Positions 6,742 through 9,248 of a DNA stretch of 9,248 bases are shown here, one piece after another (positions within the stretch are counted from its first letter, which is position 1; each line of letters starts with the position of its first letter). The translations under genes and the position numbers were made by a program. The notes beneath the pieces are model-generated. The model did no database searches. It was not told the DNA's origin and saw nothing but the letters and a program-made list of their open reading frames with translations. Origin of the DNA: an uncultured Roseovarius sp. (GTDB lineage Bacteria; Pseudomonadota; Alphaproteobacteria; Rhodobacterales; Rhodobacteraceae); contig CAJXKX010000054.1 in NCBI GenBank assembly GCA_913055965.1, positions 1 to 9,248 on the forward strand. Direction: 5' to 3'.

Positions 6742-6799
6742 AGGGAACGGAAACTTCAAAAGTTTCCGTTCCGATTTCTTTTCAAGAAATCGGTTCCCT
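6742..6799 (+). promoter_or_regulatory. branched inverted-repeat structure in the rpoA-rplQ spacer
   Basis: Beginning 4 bases after the rpoA stop, GGAACGGAAACTT (6744-6756) pairs perfectly over 13 bp with AAGTTTCCGTTCC (6760-6772) around a CAA loop. Directly abutting it, GATTTCTT (6773-6780) pairs with AAGAAATC (6784-6791) around TTC. A third arm, GTTCCCT (6793-6799), is complementary to AGGGAAC (6742-6748) and could replace the base of the first stem, closing a three-way junction. There is no trailing U-run, so it is a poor intrinsic terminator. It may be a processing, stability or attenuation element within the operon, or a small mobile palindrome. Confidence 0.5.
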
Positions 6800-6828
6800 G
6801 CCAACCGGGCAATCCCGCCCCAAGGAGA

Positions 6829-6851
6829 GCGGCTGACACGCATCAGACCGC
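6829..6851 (+). promoter_or_regulatory. small hairpin upstream of the rplQ ribosome site
   Basis: GCGGCTGA (6829-6836) pairs with TCAG plus CCGC (6843-6846, 6848-6851), with one bulged A at 6847 and a 6-base loop. It ends 18 bases before AAGGAG at 6870-6875. A role in rplQ translation is only a guess. Confidence 0.3.
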
Positions 6852-6882
6852 CGGACAAAGCAAAACGCGAAGGAGATAGGAA

Positions 6883-7299
6883 ATGCGTCACGCCAGAGGA
6901 TACCGCCGCCTGAACCGCACCCACGAGCACCGCAAGGCGCTGTGGGCGAACATGGCCGGCTCGCTCATCGAACATGAGCAGATCAAGACCACCCTGCCCA
7001 AGGCCAAGGAACTGCGCCGGATCGTGGAAAAGCTCGTCACGCTGGGCAAGCGCGGCGATCTGCACGCCCGTCGCCAGGCCGCGGCGCAGCTCAAGCAGGA
7101 CGCCCATGTGGCCAAGCTCTTCGACGTGCTGGGTCCCCGCTACAAGGACCGTCAGGGCGGCTATGTCCGCGTGCTGAAGGCGGGCTTCCGCTATGGCGAC
7201 ATGGCGCCGATGGCGATCATCGAGTTCGTCGAGCGCGACCCCGACGCCAAGGGCGCGGCCGACCGTGCCCGCGTCGCCGCCGAGGAGGCCGAGGACTAA
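6883..7299 (+). CDS. rplQ: 50S ribosomal protein L17
   Basis: A 138-residue large-subunit protein located near the polypeptide exit tunnel. It begins MRHARGYRRLNRTHEHRKALWANMAGSLIEHEQIKTTLPKAKELRRIVEKLVTLGKRGDLHARRQA, the highly conserved L17 core. It continues with YKDRQGGYVRVLKAGFRYGDMAPMAIIEFVERD and a short Ala/Glu-rich acidic tail typical of the alphaproteobacterial form. ATG 6883 has AAGGAG (6870-6875) with 7 bases of spacing. It is the last gene of the alpha operon, as usual. The 145-base spacer from rpoA is long for this operon and structured. An intrinsic terminator follows 28 bases after the stop codon. Confidence 0.98.
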   Translation: MRHARGYRRLNRTHEHRKALWANMAGSLIEHEQIKTTLPKAKELRRIVEKLVTLGKRGDLHARRQAAAQLKQDAHVAKLFDVLGPRYKDRQGGYVRVLKAGFRYGDMAPMAIIEFVERDPDAKGAADRARVAAEEAED

Positions 7300-7327
7300 G
7301 CCCCTCCGATACGTCGAAACGGACCTG

Positions 7328-7353
7328 CCCCCGCCCTCACCGGCGGGGGTTTT
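7328..7353 (+). terminator. intrinsic terminator of the ribosomal/rpoA operon
   Basis: CCCCCGCC (7328-7335) pairs perfectly with GGCGGGGG (7342-7349) around a 6-base loop, followed directly by TTTT (7350-7353). It sits 28 bases after the rplQ stop and ahead of the separately promoted protease gene. Confidence 0.88.
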
Positions 7354-7400
7354 GCGTCTGTGGGACGTGGGTATTTGGACCAGGAAGAAGGCCACGAGCC

Positions 7401-7430
7401 TTGCATTGTGGCCGCTGGCCCGCCTATCTC
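7401..7430 (+). promoter_or_regulatory. candidate promoter for the protease-rarA pair
   Basis: TTGCAT (7401-7406) and TATCTC (7425-7430) are spaced by 18 bases, with the GTG start 40 bases further on. Both hexamers are partial consensus matches. The location, between an intrinsic terminator and the next gene, makes a promoter likely somewhere here. No heat-shock-type or RpoE-like element stood out. Confidence 0.4.
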
Positions 7431-7469
7431 GGGGCATCCTGTCTGATAACGGAAAGGCCGCGTCCGCCC

Positions 7470-8846
7470 GTGTTCCGCCTCCTGTGCTTTGCCCTCGCCG
7501 TCCTCGCCGCGCCTGCCGCGGCGCAAATGCGCGTGCCGCACAGCGCCGCCGAGATCGCCACCGGATTCGTCCCCGTGGTGCGCGAGGCCGCGCCCGCGGT
7601 GGTCAACATCTATGCCAGCCGCGTGGTCGAGAGCCGCCGCAGCCCGTTTCGGGGCGATCCGTTCTTCGAGCGGTTCTTTCGCGAGTTCGGCTCCGCGCGG
7701 CCCCGCGTGCAGAATTCGCTGGGCTCTGGCGTGATCCTTTCGCCGGACGGAATCGTGGTCTCGAATTACCACGTGGTGGGCGAGGCCACCGATATTCGTG
7801 TCGTGCTCAACGACCGCCGTGAATATGCCGCGCGCGTGCTGCTGGGCGACGAGGAATCGGACCTGGCGATTCTTCAGGTCGAGGACGCGCCCGCGCTGCC
7901 GGCGCTGGATTTGCGCGACAGCGACAGCGTCGAGGTGGGCGAGTTGGTGCTGGCCATCGGCAACCCGTTCGGCGTGGGCCAGACGGTGTCGAGCGGGATC
8001 GTGTCGGGGCTGGCGCGGTCGGGCACGGCGATGGGATCGGCGCGGGGCTATTTCATCCAGACGGACGCGCCGATCAACCCCGGCAATTCCGGCGGCGCAC
8101 TGGTGGATGTCAACGGGCACCTCATCGGCATCAACACCGCGATCCTGTCGCGCTCGGGCGGCTCGAACGGGATCGGCTTTGCCATCCCTTCCGATCTGGT
8201 GGCGCAGTTCGTGGCGCAGGCGCGGGCGGGCAATTCCGAGTTCGCGCGGCCCTGGGCGGGGCTGGCGGGGCAGGTCGTGACGCCGGACATGGCCGAGGGG
8301 CTGGGGCTCGACCGGCCCGAGGGGCTGGTGATCTCGGATGTGCATCCCGCGAGCGCCTTTGCCGGGAAGCTTGCCCCCGGAGACGTGGTGGTGGCCGTCG
8401 ATGGCGCACCGGTCAACAGTCCCGCCGAGATGGTCTATCGTCTGTCGCTGGCGGGGATCGGGGCCGAGGCGCGGCTCACGCGGGTCCGCGAGGGGCAGGC
8501 CGGGCAGATCGCCGTGACGCTCATCGCCGCGCCCGAGACCCCGCCCCGCGATCCCCGCGTGACCGGACAGCGGGCGGCGCTGCCGGGGCTGGGGCTGGTG
8601 ACGGTGAACCCCGCCGTGATCGAGGAATTCGGCCTGCCGCTGGGGGCTGCGGGGGTGCTGATCGCGGAGCCGGGGCCTTATGGCGCGCGTGCGGGCTTGC
8701 GCCCGGGCGATATCCTGCGCGAGGTCGATGGCCGCGAGACGCCCGATACCGCCACCGCCGCCGCCGCGCTGCGCGCGGCCGGGCGCGTGCTGGTGCTGGG
8801 GGTGGTGCGCGACGGGCGCCGTCTGACCCTGCGGATCAGGATCTGA
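7470..8846 (+). CDS. Do/HtrA-family periplasmic serine protease with two PDZ domains
   Basis: A 458-residue protein. GTG 7470 gives a clean signal peptide (MFRLLCFALAVLAAPAAAQ, cleavage after Ala18), so it acts in the periplasm to degrade or refold damaged envelope proteins. GGAAAGG at 7451-7457 is the only ribosome site, with long spacing (12 bases). The frame is open further upstream to a TTG at 7401, but that overlaps the candidate promoter and would bury the signal peptide. The trypsin-like domain spans about residues 30-250 and has the triad His101 (SNYHVV, where TNxHV is usual), Asp131 (ESDLAIL) and Ser207 (PGNSGGAL). PDZ1 covers about 262-355 and the shorter PDZ2 about 375-455. The regulatory LA loop contains a Phe/Arg-rich segment (PFRGDPFFERFFREFG, 59-74), as in DegP/DegQ. 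It could be called degQ or degP-like; I leave the symbol blank because paralogues are common. rarA starts 2 bases after the stop codon, so the two are co-transcribed. Confidence 0.92.
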   Translation: MFRLLCFALAVLAAPAAAQMRVPHSAAEIATGFVPVVREAAPAVVNIYASRVVESRRSPFRGDPFFERFFREFGSARPRVQNSLGSGVILSPDGIVVSNYHVVGEATDIRVVLNDRREYAARVLLGDEESDLAILQVEDAPALPALDLRDSDSVEVGELVLAIGNPFGVGQTVSSGIVSGLARSGTAMGSARGYFIQTDAPINPGNSGGALVDVNGHLIGINTAILSRSGGSNGIGFAIPSDLVAQFVAQARAGNSEFARPWAGLAGQVVTPDMAEGLGLDRPEGLVISDVHPASAFAGKLAPGDVVVAVDGAPVNSPAEMVYRLSLAGIGAEARLTRVREGQAGQIAVTLIAAPETPPRDPRVTGQRAALPGLGLVTVNPAVIEEFGLPLGAAGVLIAEPGPYGARAGLRPGDILREVDGRETPDTATAAAALRAAGRVLVLGVVRDGRRLTLRIRI

Positions 8847-8848
8847 CC

Positions 8849-9248
8849 GTGGCGGACCTCTTTGACAGTCCCTCCGAAGACGCGCCGCCCGCCGGCGCGC
8901 CGCGCCCGCTGGCCGACCGGCTGCGCCCGCGCACCCTGTCGGAGGTGATCGGGCAGGCGGCGCTGCTGGGCCCCGAGGGCGCGCTTGGCGCGATGCTGGC
9001 GGCGGGCAGCCTGTCCTCGCTGGTGCTGTGGGGGCCGCCGGGCGTGGGCAAGACCACCATCGCGCGGCTGCTGGCCCACGAGACCGACCTGCATTTCGAG
9101 CAGATCAGCGCCATTTTCAGCGGCGTGGCCGAGTTGCGCCGCGTGTTTGACGCGGCGCGCCACCGGCGCGCGCAGGGGCGGGGCACGCTGCTCTTCGTGG
9201 ACGAGATCCACCGCTTCAACCGGGCGCAGCAGGACGGCTTCCTGCCCT
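8849..9248 (+). CDS. rarA: replication-associated recombination protein A (AAA+ ATPase), 3' partial
   Basis: The first 133 residues of a RarA/MgsA (WHIP/Wrnip1 family) clamp-loader-like ATPase that acts at stalled replication forks. The sequence reads PLADRLRPRTLSEVIGQ (20-36), typical of the family N-terminus. Walker A is GPPGVGKTT (62-70), followed by FEQISAIFSGVAELR (83-97), and Walker B is LLFVDEIHRFN (114-124), then RAQQDGFLP at the window edge. The start is GTG 8849, with AGGA at 8838-8841 as ribosome site. It begins 2 bases after the protease stop, suggesting one transcript. The extreme N-terminus (VADLFDS) precedes a Pro/Ala-rich linker and resembles a loose beta-clamp-binding motif. 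The C-terminal tetramerisation domain lies outside the window. Confidence 0.95.
   Translation, partial: MADLFDSPSEDAPPAGAPRPLADRLRPRTLSEVIGQAALLGPEGALGAMLAAGSLSSLVLWGPPGVGKTTIARLLAHETDLHFEQISAIFSGVAELRRVFDAARHRRAQGRGTLLFVDEIHRFNRAQQDGFLP

Overview
The window looks like a chromosomal segment of an alphaproteobacterium, most likely a member of the Rhodobacterales (Roseobacter/Paracoccaceae group). The DNA is very GC-rich. The RpoA sequence (338 residues, beginning MIHKNWAELVKPTQLEIKPG and ending in an acidic tail), the short LID-less adenylate kinase and the gene order rplO-secY-adk-rpsM-rpsK-rpoA-rplQ all fit that group. These assignments come from recognising protein families by eye; no database search was run.

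Layout, left to right. Positions 1-310 hold the C-terminal end of what reads as an S41 carboxyl-terminal processing peptidase. The first ~118 bases do not look like that family: on the minus strand they read as the start of a secreted acidic lipoprotein, so the left edge may be a chimeric join. A strong hairpin terminator (342-373) separates this from a convergent gene for an exported von Willebrand factor A protein (396-1112, minus). A REP-like palindromic intergenic element (1185-1250) follows, then a DsbA-fold 2-hydroxychromene-2-carboxylate isomerase-like protein (1312-1950).

The core is the distal spc operon plus the alpha operon: rplO, secY, adk (overlapping secY by 4 bases), rpsM (TTG start), rpsK, rpoA and rplQ, all on the plus strand. 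A good sigma-70-type promoter (1981-2009) lies just upstream of rplO, consistent with the separation of rplO from the rest of the spc operon. Together these genes supply ribosomal proteins L15, S13, S11 and L17, the RNA polymerase alpha subunit, the translocon pore and an adenylate kinase. Four spacers in this block (rplO-secY, adk-rpsM, rpsK-rpoA, rpoA-rplQ) contain perfect or near-perfect inverted repeats that are not followed by U-tracts. They are the least explained structure in the window. An intrinsic terminator (7328-7353) closes the block.

The right end holds a periplasmic Do/HtrA-type serine protease (7470-8846) with its own putative promoter. Two bases after its stop codon begins rarA (replication-associated recombination AAA+ ATPase), cut off by the window edge at residue 133. 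No tRNA, rRNA, CRISPR, insertion sequence or defence system was seen. No spacer exceeds 300 bases. The gene content is mostly ordinary housekeeping, and I found no convincing new multi-gene system.
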